64,000 bases of DNA from Brachybacterium paraconglomeratum (GTDB lineage: Bacteria; Actinomycetota; Actinomycetes; Actinomycetales; Dermabacteraceae). Positions within the stretch are counted from its first letter, which is position 1; every line of letters starts with the position of its first letter. Where the stretch lies: contig NZ_ML133854.1 in assembly GCF_003994255.1 (NCBI RefSeq), forward strand, positions 62,001-126,000, read 5' to 3'. Position numbers and translations under genes: made by a program. Below the pieces are notes generated by a model. It did not search any database and was not told the DNA's origin. It saw only the letters and a program-made list of their open reading frames with translations. Shown here piece by piece: positions 35,259 through 45,653 of the stretch.

Positions 35259-36206
35259 ATGGCAGCGAATCTGACCGTCGACGTGCTCGACCCGGCCGGC
35301 AAGAAGTCCGGCACCGTCGAGCTGCCTGCGTCGATCTTCGACGTCCAGACCAACGTGGCCCTGATCCACCAGGTCGTCGTCGCCCAGCAGGCGGCCGCCC
35401 GCCAGGGCACCCACAAGGCCAAGACCCGCGCCGAGGTGCGCGGCGGCGGCAAGAAGCCCTGGAAGCAGAAGGGCACCGGCCGAGCCCGTCAGGGCTCGCT
35501 CCGCGCCCCGCAGTTCACCGGCGGCGGCACCGTCCACGGGCCCGTCCCGCGCGACTACAGCCAGCGCACCCCCAAGAAGATGAAGGCCGCCGCCCTGCGC
35601 GGTGCCCTCTCGGACCGGGCCCGCAACGGCCGCGTGCACGTCGTGTCCTCGCTCCTCGCGGGCGAGTCCGCCTCCACCAAGGCTGCGAAGGTCACCCTGT
35701 CGCACGTCTCCGACCGTCGCCACCTGCTGGTGGTCGTGCGTCGTGACGACGACCTGGGCGCCCTGAGCACCCGCAACCTGCCGACCACCCACGTCCTGTA
35801 CGCGGACCAGGTGAACACCTACGACGTCATGCTGTCCGACGACGTGGTCTTCACCGCCGATGCGCTCGAGGACTTCGTGGCCCAGGCCTCCCTGACCCTG
35901 CCCACCTCGATCTTCGCCGCGGCGAAGGCCGGCTCGTCGGCTCCTGCCGCCGCTGCCGCGTCTGTCGTTGCCCAGGACGCCCCGTTCGGCGAGGGCTCCG
36001 CGGCCCCGCTGGCCGACGGCTCCGCCCCCGAGGGCTTCGACATCAAGGGCAACCAGGGCTCGATGAAGTTCCACACCCCGGACTCCCCGTGGTACGGCCG
36101 CACCAAGGCCGAGGTCTGGTTCGCGACCCCGGAGGCCGCCAAGGCCGCCGGGTTCGTGAACGCGGTCAAGGAGTCCGCCTCGTCCGATGAGGAGGCCGCC
36201 AAGTGA
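35259..36206 (+). CDS. rplD: 50S ribosomal protein L4 with C-terminal extra domain
   Basis: 315 residues against about 200-215 for normal L4. The core (1-215) is complete: the tunnel loop [20 protein letters not shown] and [14 protein letters not shown] are present. An Ala/Ser/Pro linker (about 220-258) leads to a small domain at about 261-305 with KGN (263-265), [30 protein letters not shown]. This KGN...YH-P...WF-A..A..AG pattern also ends some actinobacterial nucleases and surface proteins. Its role on the ribosome is unknown. The stop overlaps rplW by four bases (GTGA), so there is no frameshift or separate gene. Confidence 0.95.
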   Translation: MAANLTVDVLDPAGKKSGTVELPASIFDVQTNVALIHQVVVAQQAAARQGTHKAKTRAEVRGGGKKPWKQKGTGRARQGSLRAPQFTGGGTVHGPVPRDYSQRTPKKMKAAALRGALSDRARNGRVHVVSSLLAGESASTKAAKVTLSHVSDRRHLLVVVRRDDDLGALSTRNLPTTHVLYADQVNTYDVMLSDDVVFTADALEDFVAQASLTLPTSIFAAAKAGSSAPAAAAASVVAQDAPFGEGSAAPLADGSAPEGFDIKGNQGSMKFHTPDSPWYGRTKAEVWFATPEAAKAAGFVNAVKESASSDEEAAK

Positions 36207-36505
36207 GCGCGCTGAACAAGGATCCCCGCGACGTCGTGCTGTCCCCGGTCGTCTCCGAGAAGAGCTACGGGCTGATGGACGAGGGCAAGTACACCTTCGT
36301 CGTGGCCGCCGACGCCAACAAGACCGAGATCAAGATCGCCGTCGAGAAGATCTTCGACGTCAAGGTCTCCTCGGTGAACACGATCAACCGTCAGGGCAAG
36401 GCGCGTCGCACGCGCTTCGGGATGGGCAAGCGCAAGGACACCAAGCGCGCCATCGTGACCCTGACCGACGGAGCCATCGACATCTTCGGAGGGTCGGTCG
36501 CCTGA
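36203..36505 (+). CDS. rplW: 50S ribosomal protein L23
   Basis: 100 residues, normal. L23 lines the tunnel exit where trigger factor and SRP dock. [19 protein letters not shown] and [15 protein letters not shown] are conserved. Starts with GTG on the rplD stop, so it is coupled to L4. Confidence 0.97.
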   Translation: MSALNKDPRDVVLSPVVSEKSYGLMDEGKYTFVVAADANKTEIKIAVEKIFDVKVSSVNTINRQGKARRTRFGMGKRKDTKRAIVTLTDGAIDIFGGSVA

Positions 36506-36548
36506 GGCGGCCGATCTCCGAGGAGCAGAGAGTCTGAGGGAAACCCAC

Positions 36549-37385
<837 letters not shown>

Positions 37386-37400
37386 TAGGGAGAACCGCAC

Positions 37401-37682
37401 ATGCCTCGCAGTATTTCCAAGGGCCCGTTCGTGGACGACCACCTTCAGAAGAAGGTGGACGCCCAGAACGAGAAGGGCACCAAGAACCTCATCAAGACCT
37501 GGTCGCGTCGTTCGGTGATCACCCCGGACTTCCTCGGCCACACCTTCGCAGTGCACGACGGTCGCAAGCACGTCTCGGTGTTCGTCACCGAGTCGATGGT
37601 CGGCCACAAGCTCGGCGAGTTCGCCCCCACGCGGACTTTCAAGGGCCACGAGAAGGACGACAAGAAGGGCCGTCGTCGCTGA
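37401..37682 (+). CDS. rpsS: 30S ribosomal protein S19
   Basis: 93 residues. [38 protein letters not shown] and a basic tail are standard; S19 binds 16S rRNA in the head with S13. Fifteen bases after rplB with AGGGAGAACC as ribosome site. Confidence 0.98.
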   Translation: MPRSISKGPFVDDHLQKKVDAQNEKGTKNLIKTWSRRSVITPDFLGHTFAVHDGRKHVSVFVTESMVGHKLGEFAPTRTFKGHEKDDKKGRRR

Positions 37683-37734
37683 CGTGATGTCAGCAGCGAC
37701 TGCACTTCTCGAACTCGAGAGAAAGCAGGAAGCA

Positions 37735-38088
37735 ATGGAAGCCAAGGCGCAGGTGCGGTACCTCCGCATGTCGCCCATGAAGGCTCGCCGCGTTGTGGAC
37801 CTGATTCGTGGCAAGAGCACGGCCGAGGCCCTGGACACCCTGCGGTTCGCACCGCAGGCGGCCAGCGAGCCCGTCCTCAAGCTCGTGGAGTCCGCGATCG
37901 CCAACGCGCGGGTGAAGGCAGACCAGGCGGGGGAGCGCTTCGACGAGCGCGAGCTCGTCGTGTCCGCCGCATTCGTCGACGAGGGTCCGACCATGAAGCG
38001 GTTCCAGCCGCGTGCTCAGGGTCGTGCCTTCCAGATCAAGAAGCGCACCAGCCACGTCACCGTGGTGGTCGCTCCCGTGAACAAGTAA
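37735..38088 (+). CDS. rplV: 50S ribosomal protein L22
   Basis: 117 residues. [18 protein letters not shown] and the tunnel hairpin [19 protein letters not shown] are present. ATG at 37735 gives the usual [14 protein letters not shown] start; an upstream in-frame ATG at 37684 would add 17 non-conserved residues. L22's hairpin is a macrolide-related site and looks wild type. Confidence 0.95.
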   Translation: MEAKAQVRYLRMSPMKARRVVDLIRGKSTAEALDTLRFAPQAASEPVLKLVESAIANARVKADQAGERFDERELVVSAAFVDEGPTMKRFQPRAQGRAFQIKKRTSHVTVVVAPVNK

Positions 38089-38098
38089 GGAGTCCCGA

Positions 38099-38935
38099 AT
38101 GGGCCAGAAGGTCAATCCGAACGGGTTCCGCCTCGGGATCACCACGGAGCACAGCAGCCGGTGGTTCGCCGACTCCTCGAAGGAGGGGCAGCGGTACCGC
38201 GACTACGTGAAGGAAGACGTCGCGATCCGCAAGCTCATGTCCGAGGGGCTCGAGCGCGCCGGCATCTCCAAGGTCGAGATCGAGCGCACCCGCGATCGTG
38301 TCCGCGTCGATCTCCACACCGCCCGCCCGGGCATCGTCATCGGGCGTCGCGGCGCGGAGGCCGAGCGTCTGCGCGGTGAGCTGGAGAAGCTCACCGGCAA
38401 GCAGATCCAGCTGAACATCCTCGAGGTCAAGAACCCCGAGGCCGATGCTCAGCTGGTCGCCCAGGGCATCGCCGAGCAGCTCGCCGCCCGCGTCTCCTTC
38501 CGTCGTGCGATGCGCAAGGGCATGCAGTCCGCGCAGCGCGCCGGCGCGAAGGGCATCCGAGTGGCCGTCTCCGGCCGCCTCGGCGGCGCCGAGATGAGCC
38601 GCAACGAGTTCTACCGCGAGGGGCGCGTGCCGCTGCACACCCTTCGCGCGAACATCGACTACGGCTTCTACGAGGCCCGCACCGCCTTCGGCCGCATCGG
38701 CGTGAAGGTCTGGATCTACAAGGGCGACGTCACCGCCAAGGAGCTCGCGGCCCAGCAGGCCGCCTCGCAGGGTCCCCGCTCCGGCGGACGCGGCCCGCGT
38801 GCCGAGCGCCCGCGCGGCCGTCGCAACGAGCGCAACGCCGCTGCCCGTCGTGAGAGCAACGAGTCTGCCCCGCAGACCGCTGCTCCCGCCGAGCAGGCCG
38901 CGGCTCCCGCGCAGCAGCCCGGAACGGAGGCCTGA
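38099..38935 (+). CDS. rpsC: 30S ribosomal protein S3
   Basis: 278 residues. [21 protein letters not shown] starts the chain and the KH domain carries [17 protein letters not shown]. The core ends near residue 215; the last 60 residues are an Arg/Gly then Ala/Pro/Gln-rich extension, longer than in E. coli (233) and typical of actinobacteria. S3 forms the mRNA entry site. Confidence 0.98.
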   Translation: MGQKVNPNGFRLGITTEHSSRWFADSSKEGQRYRDYVKEDVAIRKLMSEGLERAGISKVEIERTRDRVRVDLHTARPGIVIGRRGAEAERLRGELEKLTGKQIQLNILEVKNPEADAQLVAQGIAEQLAARVSFRRAMRKGMQSAQRAGAKGIRVAVSGRLGGAEMSRNEFYREGRVPLHTLRANIDYGFYEARTAFGRIGVKVWIYKGDVTAKELAAQQAASQGPRSGGRGPRAERPRGRRNERNAAARRESNESAPQTAAPAEQAAAPAQQPGTEA

Positions 38936-38940
38936 GCGAC

Positions 38941-39360
38941 ATGCTGATCCCTCGCAGGACCAAGCACCGCAAGCAGCACCACCCGACCCGCAGCGGCATG
39001 GCCAAGGGCGGCACCGACCTGGCGTTCGGCGACTACGGCATCCAGGCGCTCGCGCCGGCGTACGTCACCAACCGTCAGATCGAGGCGGCTCGTATCGCCA
39101 TGACCCGCTACATGAAGCGTGGCGGCAAGGTGTTCATCAACATCTACCCCGATCGTCCGCTCACCAAGAAGCCTGCCGAGGTCCGCATGGGCTCCGGCAA
39201 GGGTTCGGTCGAGTGGTGGATCGCCAACATCAAGCCGGGACGCGTCATGTTCGAGGTCGCCGGCGTCGAGGAGGAGGTGGCTCGCGAGGCTCTGCGCCTG
39301 GCGATGCACAAGCTCCCCATGAAGTGCCGCATCCTGAGCCGAGAGAGTGGTGACATCTGA
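38941..39360 (+). CDS. rplP: 50S ribosomal protein L16
   Basis: 139 residues, normal. [35 protein letters not shown] and [13 protein letters not shown] are conserved; it sits beside the A site. Its stop shares one base with the rpmC start. Confidence 0.98.
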   Translation: MLIPRRTKHRKQHHPTRSGMAKGGTDLAFGDYGIQALAPAYVTNRQIEAARIAMTRYMKRGGKVFINIYPDRPLTKKPAEVRMGSGKGSVEWWIANIKPGRVMFEVAGVEEEVAREALRLAMHKLPMKCRILSRESGDI

Positions 39361-39593
39361 TGGCAGCGACCAAGCTCACCGCCGATGAACTCGACAAGCT
39401 GGACGACTCCAAGCTGGCCGAGGAACTGGCGAAGGCGAAGGACGAGCTGTTCAAGCTCCGTTTCCAGAACGCCACCGGTCAGCTCGAGAGCTCCGGCCGT
39501 CTGCGGTCCGTCAAGAAGGACATCGCACGGATCTACACGATCCTGCGCGAGCGCGAGCTGGGCATCCGTCAGGCGCCCGGCGCCGCCGAGTGA
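39360..39593 (+). CDS. rpmC: 50S ribosomal protein L29
   Basis: 77 residues with two helices: [20 protein letters not shown] and [17 protein letters not shown]. Located at the tunnel exit next to L23. TGATG junction with rplP implies coupled translation. Confidence 0.96.
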   Translation: MAATKLTADELDKLDDSKLAEELAKAKDELFKLRFQNATGQLESSGRLRSVKKDIARIYTILRERELGIRQAPGAAE

Positions 39594-39613
39594 CCCCGGA
39601 GCGAGGAACTGAG

Positions 39614-39940
39614 ATGACTGAGAACAACCAGGCCGAGACCCCGGCCGTCGAGGATCTCGCGAAGGAGGGTGCGCAGGCGTCGTCCGCCGAGCGTCCCTAC
39701 CGCAAGACCCTGCGCGGCTACGTGGTCTCCGACAAGATGGACAAGACGATCGTGGTCGAGGTCGAGGAGCGTGTGAAGCACGCCCGCTACGGCAAGGTCA
39801 CGACCAAGACGAGCAAGTTCAAGGCCCACGACGAGGAGAACACCGCCGGCATCGGCGACCGCGTCCTCGTCATGGAGACCCGTCCGCTCTCCGCGTCCAA
39901 GCGGTGGCGGCTGGTCGAGATCCTCGAGCGCGCCAAGTGA
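39614..39940 (+). CDS. rpsQ: 30S ribosomal protein S17
   Basis: 108 residues; the OB-fold core from [22 protein letters not shown] onward is normal, preceded by a 30-residue acidic leader usual in actinobacteria. ATG at 39614 has GAGGAACT upstream; GTG at 39590 is possible but has no ribosome site. It is the last gene of this S10 operon, closed by a strong hairpin. Confidence 0.96.
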   Translation: MTENNQAETPAVEDLAKEGAQASSAERPYRKTLRGYVVSDKMDKTIVVEVEERVKHARYGKVTTKTSKFKAHDEENTAGIGDRVLVMETRPLSASKRWRLVEILERAK

Positions 39941-39976
39941 TCCGCCGGCGGTCCGCGTGACCGCCCGGCAGCACTG

Positions 39977-40015
39977 AGAAGGGCCGGTCCTCCCCACGGG
40001 GAGGGCCGGCCCTTC
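39977..40015. terminator. Terminator between rpsQ and the reverse conserved gene
   Basis: A 19-bp stem with one G-U pair (AGAAGGGCCGG...CCGGCCCTTCT) and an AC-centred loop, 37 bases after rpsQ and 16 bases past the stop of the reverse gene at 40031. It can end both transcripts, so the S10 and spc operons are separate transcription units here. Confidence 0.8.
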
Positions 40016-40030
40016 TGCGCTCCCCGGAGG

Positions 40031-40447
40031 TCAGCCCGGAGCGCCGACGAGGTGCACCAGCAGCGCGCCGGCGAGAGCGTCCTCGGCCCTCGGTGCGGCG
40101 ACCTCGCGCAGCTCCCCGTCCCCGTCGCGCAGCTCCACGACGAACCCGCCGTCCTCCCTCCGCCGCAGCGCGGAGAAGGCGGCGCCGAGCGCCTCTCGCA
40201 GCTGGTCCTCCCGCGGCAGCCACACCGCCTCGTCCTGCTCCACGGAGTCCAGCGCCCACTCGGTCGTGCCGTTGAAGCGCAGCACGCGGGTGCCGGTGCG
40301 CCCTCGGCCCACCTCCACCACCATCGAGGAGAGCATGAACGCCTCCTCGCGCAGCAGCGCGTTGTCGATCGCGAAGAGGTCCCCGTCGGTCGGCTCCCAG
40401 GGCAGTCCCGCGTCCCGGAGCCGTCTGGCCACATCGATGTCGATCAT
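40031..40447 (-). CDS. Conserved actinobacterial protein of unknown function between S10 and spc operons
   Basis: 138 residues, soluble, no signal peptide or membrane segment. MIDIDVARRLRDAGLPWEPT, FMLSSMVVEV, FNGTTEWALDSVEQDEAVWL and LPREDQLREALG are the kind of sequence often labelled 'pilus assembly protein CpaE' in actinobacterial genomes, but nothing here resembles a CpaE ATPase (no P-loop). I therefore assign no function. ATG at 40447 lies seven bases from TAGTTT on its strand, the leaderless layout. It converges on rpsQ and is divergent from rplN. Confidence 0.75.
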   Translation of the reverse strand: MIDIDVARRLRDAGLPWEPTDGDLFAIDNALLREEAFMLSSMVVEVGRGRTGTRVLRFNGTTEWALDSVEQDEAVWLPREDQLREALGAAFSALRRREDGGFVVELRDGDGELREVAAPRAEDALAGALLVHLVGAPG

Positions 40448-41176
40448 GGGAAGAAAACTACGCCCCTGCCGGGTGCCGGGGCCATGCTCCACGTCCGGGG
40501 ACCGGATCGCCGAACGGTGTGAGGACGACCGCGAGGGCGCGGCAGCGACGATGACGGTGGGACTGCTGAGGACGAGCCGGGTGAAGGTTCGACGTGGCGC
40601 GAGCCGCGCCGCTGCGCGCGCGTGAAAGATCGTCGTGCCCGCGGACGAGGACGGTGCGCTCGTGTCCGACGTCGAGCCGATCCCGTTCGAGCAGCTCCCG
40701 CCAGCGGGAAGCCCGACGGTGGGAGATCTCCGACCCGGCCATGCTGAGGCAGGAGGACCTCGCCGAGCCGCTCGAGGGCCCGGGGGAGGGCGACTCCCCG
40801 GACGCAGGAGAGCAAGCACACACGAGGGAGCCCGCCCCGCAGGGGTGACAGTTCCGGGGGCGGGGCGTAGTCTTGAACGGTTGCCGGAGGACTGCGCCCC
40901 GCCCCCGTGGTGGTGGCGCCCGATTCCGCGACAGGATCCGGGACACCCGATCCGTCCTCGCCGGAGACCTCGCACGAGAGGCGAACGCCCCGCGTTCACC
41001 ACGCCAGTGCCTGAGTCCGGCAGAGGGTTTTTTGGTGCCCGGGACCCGTCGGCGGCGACGTCCCGGCGCGGCAGCGTCCATGGCGGTGCCGAGCAAGGTC
41101 CATATTCCGTTCCGCCAGGCTCGGCCGGCCCGCTCCCGCGGGTCGGAAGAGAACCGGTGAGACGATAGGAGAACGA
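40448..41176 (+). other. Long non-coding gap before rplN
   Basis: 729 bases. It contains the leaderless -10 box TAGTTT of the reverse gene (40460-40455) and the rplN promoter at 40845-40873. TTTTTT is at about 41027-41032, without a good stem before it. Open frames across it have no recognisable protein content. Confidence 0.5.
40845..40873 (+). promoter_or_regulatory. Promoter of the spc operon (rplN)
   Basis: GTGACA (40845-40850), 17-base spacer, TAGTCT (40868-40873). RNA would start near 40880 and carry a leader of about 300 bases, long enough for a feedback structure. Confidence 0.7.
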
Positions 41177-41545
41177 GTGATTCAGCAGGAGTCGCGACTG
41201 AAGGTCGCCGACAACACGGGTGCCAAGGAGATTCTCTGCATCCGTGTTCTCGGTGGCTCCGGTCGCCGTTACGCCAGCATCGGCGACACCATCGTGGCGA
41301 CCGTCAAGGACGCCATCCCCGGTGGCAACGTCAAGAAGGGCGACGTCGTCAAGGCGGTCGTCGTCCGCACGTCCAAGGAGGTCCGTCGCATCGACGGCTC
41401 CTACATCCGCTTCGACGAGAACGCGGCGGTCATCCTCAAGACCGACGGCGAGCCGCGCGGTACCCGCATCTTCGGCCCCGTCGGCCGCGAGCTGCGCGAC
41501 AAGCGCTTCATGAAGATCGTCTCGCTGGCACCGGAGGTGCTGTGA
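41177..41545 (+). CDS. rplN: 50S ribosomal protein L14
   Basis: 122 residues, the exact usual length. [20 protein letters not shown] and [14 protein letters not shown] are conserved. GTG start follows ATAGGAGAACGA. First gene of the spc operon, with its own promoter 300 bases upstream. Confidence 0.98.
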   Translation: MIQQESRLKVADNTGAKEILCIRVLGGSGRRYASIGDTIVATVKDAIPGGNVKKGDVVKAVVVRTSKEVRRIDGSYIRFDENAAVILKTDGEPRGTRIFGPVGRELRDKRFMKIVSLAPEVL

Positions 41546-41546
41546 C

Positions 41547-41933
41547 ATGGCAAAGATGAAGATCAAGAAGGGCGATCTCGTCCAGGTCATCACGGGTCGC
41601 ACGAGCGACGCCGACAAGGCCGCCGCACGTGGCCTCGAGGCCGGCGACAAGGGCAAGCAGGGTCGCGTCCTGCAGGTGTTCCCCGATACCCAGCGCGTGC
41701 TGGTCGAGGGCATCAACCGCCGCACCCACCACGTCAAGCCGAACCAGGCCGGCGGCGCGGGCGGCATCGAGCAGCGCGAGGCCCCCATCCACGTCTCCAA
41801 CGTGGCCCTGGTCGACCCGGAGGACAACAAGCCGACCAAGGTCGGCTACCGCGTCGAGACCGTCGAGCTCGAGAACGGCCGCACCAAGCAGGTGCGCGTC
41901 CGCTTCGCCAAGCGCTCCGGGAAGGACATCTGA
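41547..41933 (+). CDS. rplX: 50S ribosomal protein L24
   Basis: 128 residues, about 20 longer than E. coli L24 because of an added loop (residues about 15-35). [19 protein letters not shown] begins the KOW domain, and [20 protein letters not shown] is conserved. One base after the rplN stop; its own stop overlaps rplE by one base. Confidence 0.97.
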   Translation: MAKMKIKKGDLVQVITGRTSDADKAAARGLEAGDKGKQGRVLQVFPDTQRVLVEGINRRTHHVKPNQAGGAGGIEQREAPIHVSNVALVDPEDNKPTKVGYRVETVELENGRTKQVRVRFAKRSGKDI

Positions 41934-42505
41934 TGAGCGAGACCGCCACCCAGGCGCCCACCCCGCGTCTGAAGACGAAGTACAACGACACCATCAAGGC
42001 GCAGCTGACCGAGCAGTTCGGCTACGAGAACGTCATGCTGGTGCCCGGCCTGACCAAGATCGTCGTGAACATGGGCGTCGGCGACGCCGCGCGCGACTCG
42101 AAGGTCATCGACGGCGCCATCAAGGACCTCGCCGCCATCACCGGCCAGAAGCCCCAGGTCACCAAGGCTCGCAAGTCCATCGCGCAGTTCAAGCTGCGTG
42201 AGGGCATGCCGATCGGTGCGCACGTCACGCTGCGCAACGCCCGCATGTGGGAGTTCCTGGACCGTCTGCTCTCGACCGCGCTCCCGCGAATCCGCGACTT
42301 CCGCGGCCTCTCGCCGAAGCACTTCGACGGCAACGGCAACTACACCTTCGGTCTCACGGAGCAGGTCATGTTCCACGAGATCGACCAGGACAAGATCGAC
42401 CGCGTCCGCGGCATGGACATCACGGTCGTCACCACCGCGAAGACCGACGACGAGGGGCGCGCGCTGCTCAAGCTGCTCGGCTTCCCCTTCAAGGAGGAGA
42501 ACTGA
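41933..42505 (+). CDS. rplE: 50S ribosomal protein L5
   Basis: 190 residues. [21 protein letters not shown] and [19 protein letters not shown] are conserved; L5 binds 5S rRNA in the central protuberance. TGATG overlap with rplX. A short non-conserved N-terminal stretch ([10 protein letters not shown]) is normal for the group. Confidence 0.98.
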   Translation: MSETATQAPTPRLKTKYNDTIKAQLTEQFGYENVMLVPGLTKIVVNMGVGDAARDSKVIDGAIKDLAAITGQKPQVTKARKSIAQFKLREGMPIGAHVTLRNARMWEFLDRLLSTALPRIRDFRGLSPKHFDGNGNYTFGLTEQVMFHEIDQDKIDRVRGMDITVVTTAKTDDEGRALLKLLGFPFKEEN

Positions 42506-42506
42506 T

Positions 42507-42692
42507 ATGGCGAAGACAGCCCTGATCAAGAAGTCGGAGCGCAAGCCGAAGTTCGCGGTGCGCGCCTACACCCGGTGCCAGCGCTGCGGTCGGCCCCACT
42601 CGGTCTACCGCAAGTTCGGCCTCTGCCGCGTGTGCCTGCGCGAGATGGCTCACCGCGGCGAGCTCCCCGGCGTCACCAAGAGCAGCTGGTAA
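42507..42692 (+). CDS. rpsZ: 30S ribosomal protein S14, type Z (zinc-binding)
   Basis: 61 residues. Four cysteines in two CxxC pairs ([10 protein letters not shown] and [10 protein letters not shown]) bind zinc, so this is the C+ short form. The C-terminal [11 protein letters not shown] is the family signature. A zinc-free S14 paralogue may exist elsewhere, as in many actinobacteria. ATG two bases after the rplE stop, with AAGGAGGAGA inside the end of rplE. Confidence 0.97.
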   Translation: MAKTALIKKSERKPKFAVRAYTRCQRCGRPHSVYRKFGLCRVCLREMAHRGELPGVTKSSW

Positions 42693-42764
42693 GGACTACC
42701 GCCACAGGTCCCACGGCCCCGTCACGGGGCGTAGGGGAAACCAGGTGAGGAAGAAGCAACAGAC

Positions 42765-43163
42765 ATGACCATGACCGACCCGATCGCGGACATGCTCACG
42801 CGGATCAGGAACGCCTCCGGGGCGTACCACGAGACCGCGTCCATGCCGTATTCGAAGCTCAAGGCCCGCATCGCGGACATCCTGAAGGCAGAGGGCTACA
42901 TCCTCGGCTGGCGTGAGGAGGAGGCCGAGGTGGGCAAGTCGCTCGTCCTCGAGCTCAAGTACTCCGACAGCCGCGAGCGCGCCATCTCCGGGATCCGCCG
43001 CATCTCGAAGCCGGGCCTGCGCGTGTACGCGAAGTCCACCAACCTGCCCAAGGTCCTCGGCGGACTGGGCGTGGCGATCCTGTCCACGTCCTCCGGCCTC
43101 CTGACCGACAAGCAGGCTGCCAAGAAGGGTGTGGGTGGGGAAGTCCTCGCCTACATCTGGTGA
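42765..43163 (+). CDS. rpsH: 30S ribosomal protein S8
   Basis: 132 residues. [17 protein letters not shown] and the C-terminal [20 protein letters not shown] block, which binds 16S helix 21, are conserved. S8 is the usual repressor of spc operons. A second ATG two codons in is equally possible. Confidence 0.97.
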   Translation: MTMTDPIADMLTRIRNASGAYHETASMPYSKLKARIADILKAEGYILGWREEEAEVGKSLVLELKYSDSRERAISGIRRISKPGLRVYAKSTNLPKVLGGLGVAILSTSSGLLTDKQAAKKGVGGEVLAYIW

Positions 43164-43185
43164 GCGGGAGAGGAGACCACTAGCT

Positions 43186-43728
43186 ATGTCCCGCATCGGA
43201 CGCCTGCCGGTCGCAGTGCCGGCCTCAGTCCAGAACGTCACCATCGAGGACCGCACCGTCACGGTGACCGGCCCCAAGGGCGAGTTCACCCACGAGGTGC
43301 CCGCGCCCCTGACCGTCGCGCGCGACGACGAGGGCAACATCGTCGTCTCGCGTCCCGATGACGAGCAGGAGAACCGTGCGCTGCACGGTCTGACCCGCAC
43401 GCTCATCAACAACATCGTCCTCGGCGTCACCGAGGGCTTCACGAAGAAGCTGGAGATCGTCGGCACGGGCTACCGCGTCGTCGCGAAGGGCACGGACCTC
43501 GAGTTCGCGCTCGGCTTCTCCCACCCCGTCGTGGTGAAGGCGCCCGAGGGCATCACCTTCGCCGTCGAGTCGCCGACCAAGTTCTCGGTCAGCGGCATCT
43601 CGAAGCAGCAGGTCGGGCACGTGGCCGCGAAGATCCGCGGGATCCGTCCGCCGGAGCCCTACAAGGGCAAGGGTGTGCGGTACGCCGACGAGGTCGTGCT
43701 CCGCAAGGCCGGAAAGGCTGGTAAGTGA
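43186..43728 (+). CDS. rplF: 50S ribosomal protein L6
   Basis: 180 residues. [15 protein letters not shown] begins the first of two related domains; the signature [14 protein letters not shown] is near residue 155. ATG at 43186 follows GAGAGGAGACCAC; the frame continues upstream into rpsH, which is shadow. Confidence 0.97.
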   Translation: MSRIGRLPVAVPASVQNVTIEDRTVTVTGPKGEFTHEVPAPLTVARDDEGNIVVSRPDDEQENRALHGLTRTLINNIVLGVTEGFTKKLEIVGTGYRVVAKGTDLEFALGFSHPVVVKAPEGITFAVESPTKFSVSGISKQQVGHVAAKIRGIRPPEPYKGKGVRYADEVVLRKAGKAGK

Positions 43729-44117
43729 CCATGGGTTACGCACTCAAGCACACCAAGGGCAACCGCGGCAGCAAGCTGCGCTCGCGCGGTCGTCGCCACC
43801 TCCGCGTCCGTCGTCGCGTCATCGGCACCGCCCAGCGTCCGCGCCTGGTGGTCACCCGTTCGTCGCGTCACGTCTTCGTGCAGGTCGTCGACGATTCCCT
43901 CGGCAAGACCATCGCGTCGGCCTCCACCATGGAGGCGGACCTCCGCGGCGCCGAGGCGACGAAGTCGGACAAGGCCCGCACCGTCGGCGCCCTGGTCGCC
44001 GAGCGCGCCAAGGCCGCCGGCATCGACGCGGTCGTCTTCGACCGCGGTGGCAACAAGTACCACGGCCGCGTGGCCGCCGTCGCCGACGGCGCCCGCGAGG
44101 CCGGCCTGGCGCTGTGA
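43725..44117 (+). CDS. rplR: 50S ribosomal protein L18
   Basis: 130 residues with the 5S rRNA-binding RRRHLRV-like basic stretch ([20 protein letters not shown]) and [21 protein letters not shown] at 43725 overlaps the rplF stop and is seven bases after GGAAAGG; an ATG two codons later (43731) is the alternative and would lose only two residues. Confidence 0.95.
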   Translation: MTMGYALKHTKGNRGSKLRSRGRRHLRVRRRVIGTAQRPRLVVTRSSRHVFVQVVDDSLGKTIASASTMEADLRGAEATKSDKARTVGALVAERAKAAGIDAVVFDRGGNKYHGRVAAVADGAREAGLAL

Positions 44118-44154
44118 CCGCCGCCCGGACACAGGACGAGAAGAGGATCTGAAT

Positions 44155-44844
44155 ATGGCTGCACAGCAGCGTAGCAACGGTCCCGCGGCCTCCGGCCGAC
44201 GGGACGACAACACCAGCAACAGCAACAACGATCGGGGCGGCCGCCAGGGCGGCGACCGCGGCGGTCGTCAGGGTGGTCGCGGTCGCGGTCAGGACGCCGA
44301 GAAGTCGGCGTTCCTCGAGCGCGTCGTGAGCATCAACCGCGTCTCCAAGGTCGTCAAGGGCGGCCGTCGCTTCGCCTTCACCGCCCTCGTGGTGGTCGGT
44401 GACGGCGACGGCACCGTCGGCGTCGGCTACGGCAAGGCCAAGGAGGTGCCGGCGGCGATCTCCAAGGGCGTCGAGGAGGCGAAGAAGAACTTCTTCCGCG
44501 TCCCGCGCGTCCAGGGCACCGTCGTGCACCCGGTCCAGGGCGAGGATGCGGCGGGCGTCGTCCTGCTGCGTCCGGCCGCCCCCGGCACCGGCGTGATCGC
44601 CGGCGGCCCGGTCCGCGCCGTGCTCGAGTGCGCCGGAGTGCACGACGTGCTCTCCAAGTCGCTCGGCTCGACCAACGCGATCAACATCGTGCGGGCCACC
44701 GTCGACGCCCTCAAGCAGCTCGAGGAGCCGGAGGCCGTGGCCGCGCGTCGTGGTCTCGCGGTCGAGGACGTCGCCCCGGCGGCGCTCCTGCGGGCCCAGG
44801 CCGAGGGCCGCGCCGCGGCCCGCGCTGAGAAGGTGGGTGCGTGA
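44155..44844 (+). CDS. rpsE: 30S ribosomal protein S5
   Basis: 229 residues. The core from [20 protein letters not shown] on is normal, with [13 protein letters not shown]. The first 50 residues are an added Asn/Arg/Gly-rich tail ([18 protein letters not shown]), disordered and basic, as in other actinobacteria. The spectinomycin loop around VKGGRR looks wild type. ATG follows AAGAGGATCTGAAT. Confidence 0.97.
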   Translation: MAAQQRSNGPAASGRRDDNTSNSNNDRGGRQGGDRGGRQGGRGRGQDAEKSAFLERVVSINRVSKVVKGGRRFAFTALVVVGDGDGTVGVGYGKAKEVPAAISKGVEEAKKNFFRVPRVQGTVVHPVQGEDAAGVVLLRPAAPGTGVIAGGPVRAVLECAGVHDVLSKSLGSTNAINIVRATVDALKQLEEPEAVAARRGLAVEDVAPAALLRAQAEGRAAARAEKVGA

Positions 44845-45023
44845 TGCAGATCAAGGTCACCCAGACCCGTTCCGAGATCGGCGGCACCCAGAGCCAGCGA
44901 GCCACCCTGCGCGGCCTCGGCCTCAAGCGCATCGGTGACACGGTGGTGAAGGAAGACCGCCCCGAGATCCGCGGCATGATCCGCACCGTCACCCACCTGG
45001 TGACGTTCGAAGAGGTGGAGTGA
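44844..45023 (+). CDS. rpmD: 50S ribosomal protein L30
   Basis: 59 residues: [38 protein letters not shown]. Normal length. ATG shares its first base with the rpsE stop; the GTG three bases earlier is less likely. Confidence 0.96.
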   Translation: MQIKVTQTRSEIGGTQSQRATLRGLGLKRIGDTVVKEDRPEIRGMIRTVTHLVTFEEVE

Positions 45024-45028
45024 ATCTC

Positions 45029-45496
45029 ATGAGCATCGAGGACCAGAACGCAGCAACCCCTCTGAAGCTCCACGACCTGCGCCCCGCGCCCGGTTCCAAG
45101 ACCGCGCGCACCCGCGTCGGCCGTGGTGAGGCTTCGAAGGGCAAGACGGCCGGTCGAGGCACCAAGGGCACCAAGGCCCGCTACCAGGTGCCCGTCGGCT
45201 TCGAGGGCGGGCAGATGCCGCTGCACATGCGGCTGCCGAAGCTTCGCGGCTTCACCAACCCCTTCCGCGTCGAGTACCAGGTCGTGAACCTGTCGACCCT
45301 GCAGGAGCTGTTCCCCGAGGGCGGCACCGTCACGGTCGAGGACCTCGTCGCCAAGGGCGCTGTCCGCAAGAACCAGCCCGTGAAGGTGCTGGGCCAGGGC
45401 GAGGTGAGCGTCAAGCTCGACATCACCGCTCAGAAGTTCTCCGCCTCGGCGGAGCAGAAGATCGCGGCGGCCGGCGGGTCCGTCACCACCGCGTGA
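45029..45496 (+). CDS. rplO: 50S ribosomal protein L15
   Basis: 155 residues. [30 protein letters not shown] and [19 protein letters not shown] are the standard blocks. ATG at 45029 is eight bases after GGAG at the rpmD end; GTG at 45020 overlaps the rpmD stop and is a less likely start. Last spc gene before the secY promoter. Confidence 0.97.
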   Translation: MSIEDQNAATPLKLHDLRPAPGSKTARTRVGRGEASKGKTAGRGTKGTKARYQVPVGFEGGQMPLHMRLPKLRGFTNPFRVEYQVVNLSTLQELFPEGGTVTVEDLVAKGAVRKNQPVKVLGQGEVSVKLDITAQKFSASAEQKIAAAGGSVTTA

Positions 45497-45503
45497 CATC
45501 TTT

Positions 45504-45547
45504 TTGACGGGCACCGCGGCACAGACTTAGTCTGAGCCGCGGTGCCC
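45504..45547 (+). promoter_or_regulatory. secY promoter inside a perfect palindrome
   Basis: TTGACG (45504-45509), 18-base spacer, TAGTCT (45528-45533). The palindrome GGGCACCGCGGC...GCCGCGGTGCCC (45509-45520/45536-45547) continues inward as CAGAC/GTCTG, so the whole spacer and -10 box lie between its arms. It is eight bases after the rplO stop, so it can also act as the rplO terminator hairpin. This is a promoter, a hairpin or an operator, possibly all three. Confidence 0.7.
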
Positions 45548-45653
45548 TGTCGTCATTCCAGGGCCGGTCCGAACGCCCGCGCCCACCGCGCGCGGCCGCA
45601 GGACGGCCGACCACCGCCTCGGCCCCGTCCCAGGACCTCCAGGAGGGAATCAG

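Noticed and set aside
40031..40447. CpaE pilus-assembly ATPase
   Set aside because: The protein has only 138 residues and no P-loop or receiver-like fold signature; the common label appears to be propagated annotation.
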